Below are positions 63,934-64,000 of a stretch of DNA of 64,000 nt, one piece after another. The notes below the pieces were generated by a model that was not told where the DNA came from, did not search any database, and was given only the letters and a program-made list of their open reading frames with translations. Made by a program: the position numbers and the translations under genes. Origin of the DNA: Streptomyces violaceusniger Tu 4113 (GTDB taxonomy: Bacteria > Actinomycetota > Actinomycetes > Streptomycetales > Streptomycetaceae); the NCBI RefSeq assembly GCF_000147815.2, contig NC_015957.1, forward strand, positions 8,370,001-8,434,000, read 5' to 3'. The first letter of the stretch is position 1; each line of letters opens with the position of its first letter.

Positions 63934-63972
63934 CGAACCATCAAGCGGCACAAGCGAACCACACAGTGGCAC
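63934..63972 (-). promoter_or_regulatory. Two direct repeats 21 bp apart upstream of the CoA-transferase operon
   Basis: CGAACCATCAAGCGGCAC (63934-63951) and CGAACCACACAGTGGCAC (63955-63972) match at 14 of 18 positions and start 21 bp apart, two turns of the helix. They lie upstream of the TTG start and are candidate sites for the IclR regulator. Confidence 0.6.
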
Positions 63973-64000
63973 TCGATCCACGGTGACAAGGGAGTCCCCC

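Overview
The window is very GC-rich with almost every codon ending in G or C, GTG/TTG starts are common, and the gene set (glnE/glnA2, glutamine-dependent nadE, panB, an AfsR/SARP regulator, an F420 reductase, an efe iron operon under DmdR-like iron boxes, LAxTG sorting signal) points to a chromosomal core or near-core segment of a Streptomyces. No rRNA, tRNA, CRISPR array, integrase or transposase was recognised.

Layout. 1-4273: nitrogen genes on the minus strand (partial glnE, a DinB/MDMPI-fold protein, a GlnA2-type glutamine synthetase). 4274-8338: a Tat-exported multicopper oxidase behind a copper-operator-like palindrome, then nadE. 8362-9112: an alpha/beta-hydrolase remnant abutting a 470-bp inverted GC-rich repeat element. 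9156-17124: a DHA1 efflux pump, a membrane-linked endonuclease/exonuclease/phosphatase-fold protein, a TetR/DHA2 efflux pair with a perfect 22-bp operator, panB and a DrrAB-type ABC exporter. 17254-22745: an AfsR-like regulator, a site-2 protease, a small membrane protein and an F420 reductase. 22793-27190: a four-gene operon (sialidase, sugar-binding lipoprotein, two permeases, no ATPase) behind a good sigma70-type promoter with a palindromic operator on its start region. 27452-29612: a hypothetical protein, an MFS remnant, a small hypothetical protein and map. 29673-35604: an iron region with a decayed heme-uptake locus (frameshifted heme oxygenase, the tail of a wall-anchored protein, the tail of an hmuV ATPase) next to an intact efeO-efeB-efeU ferrous/ferric iron operon. 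35717-49084: mixed metabolic, export and regulatory genes, including phoD and a TetR/transporter pair separated by six 16-bp direct repeats.

49127-51106 holds a SpoIIE-type phosphatase and a deleted remnant of a second PAS/phosphatase/ATPase regulator. 51271-60845 is a compact chaperone and redox block: dnaK, grpE, a zinc-finger-less dnaJ (cbpA type) with HPD changed to HPV, an 18-bp minisatellite, a cbpM-like MerR protein, clpB, a thioredoxin-2 remnant, a UBP zinc-finger protein, a cNMP-domain/thioredoxin-reductase-like flavoprotein and a DUF2267 protein. It looks like an accessory protein-quality-control island: its dnaK/grpE/dnaJ codons end in T more often than their neighbours and it abuts a truncated gene. 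60916-63866: an IclR regulator and a CaiB-type CoA transferase translationally coupled to a citrate-synthase-like/citryl-CoA-lyase protein.

A theme of the window is gene decay by small deletions that leave recognisable ends (hydrolase, MFS, wall anchor, hmuV, PAS regulator, thioredoxin) and an unusual number of intergenic minisatellites. Function calls are from protein motifs read by eye; no database search was possible.
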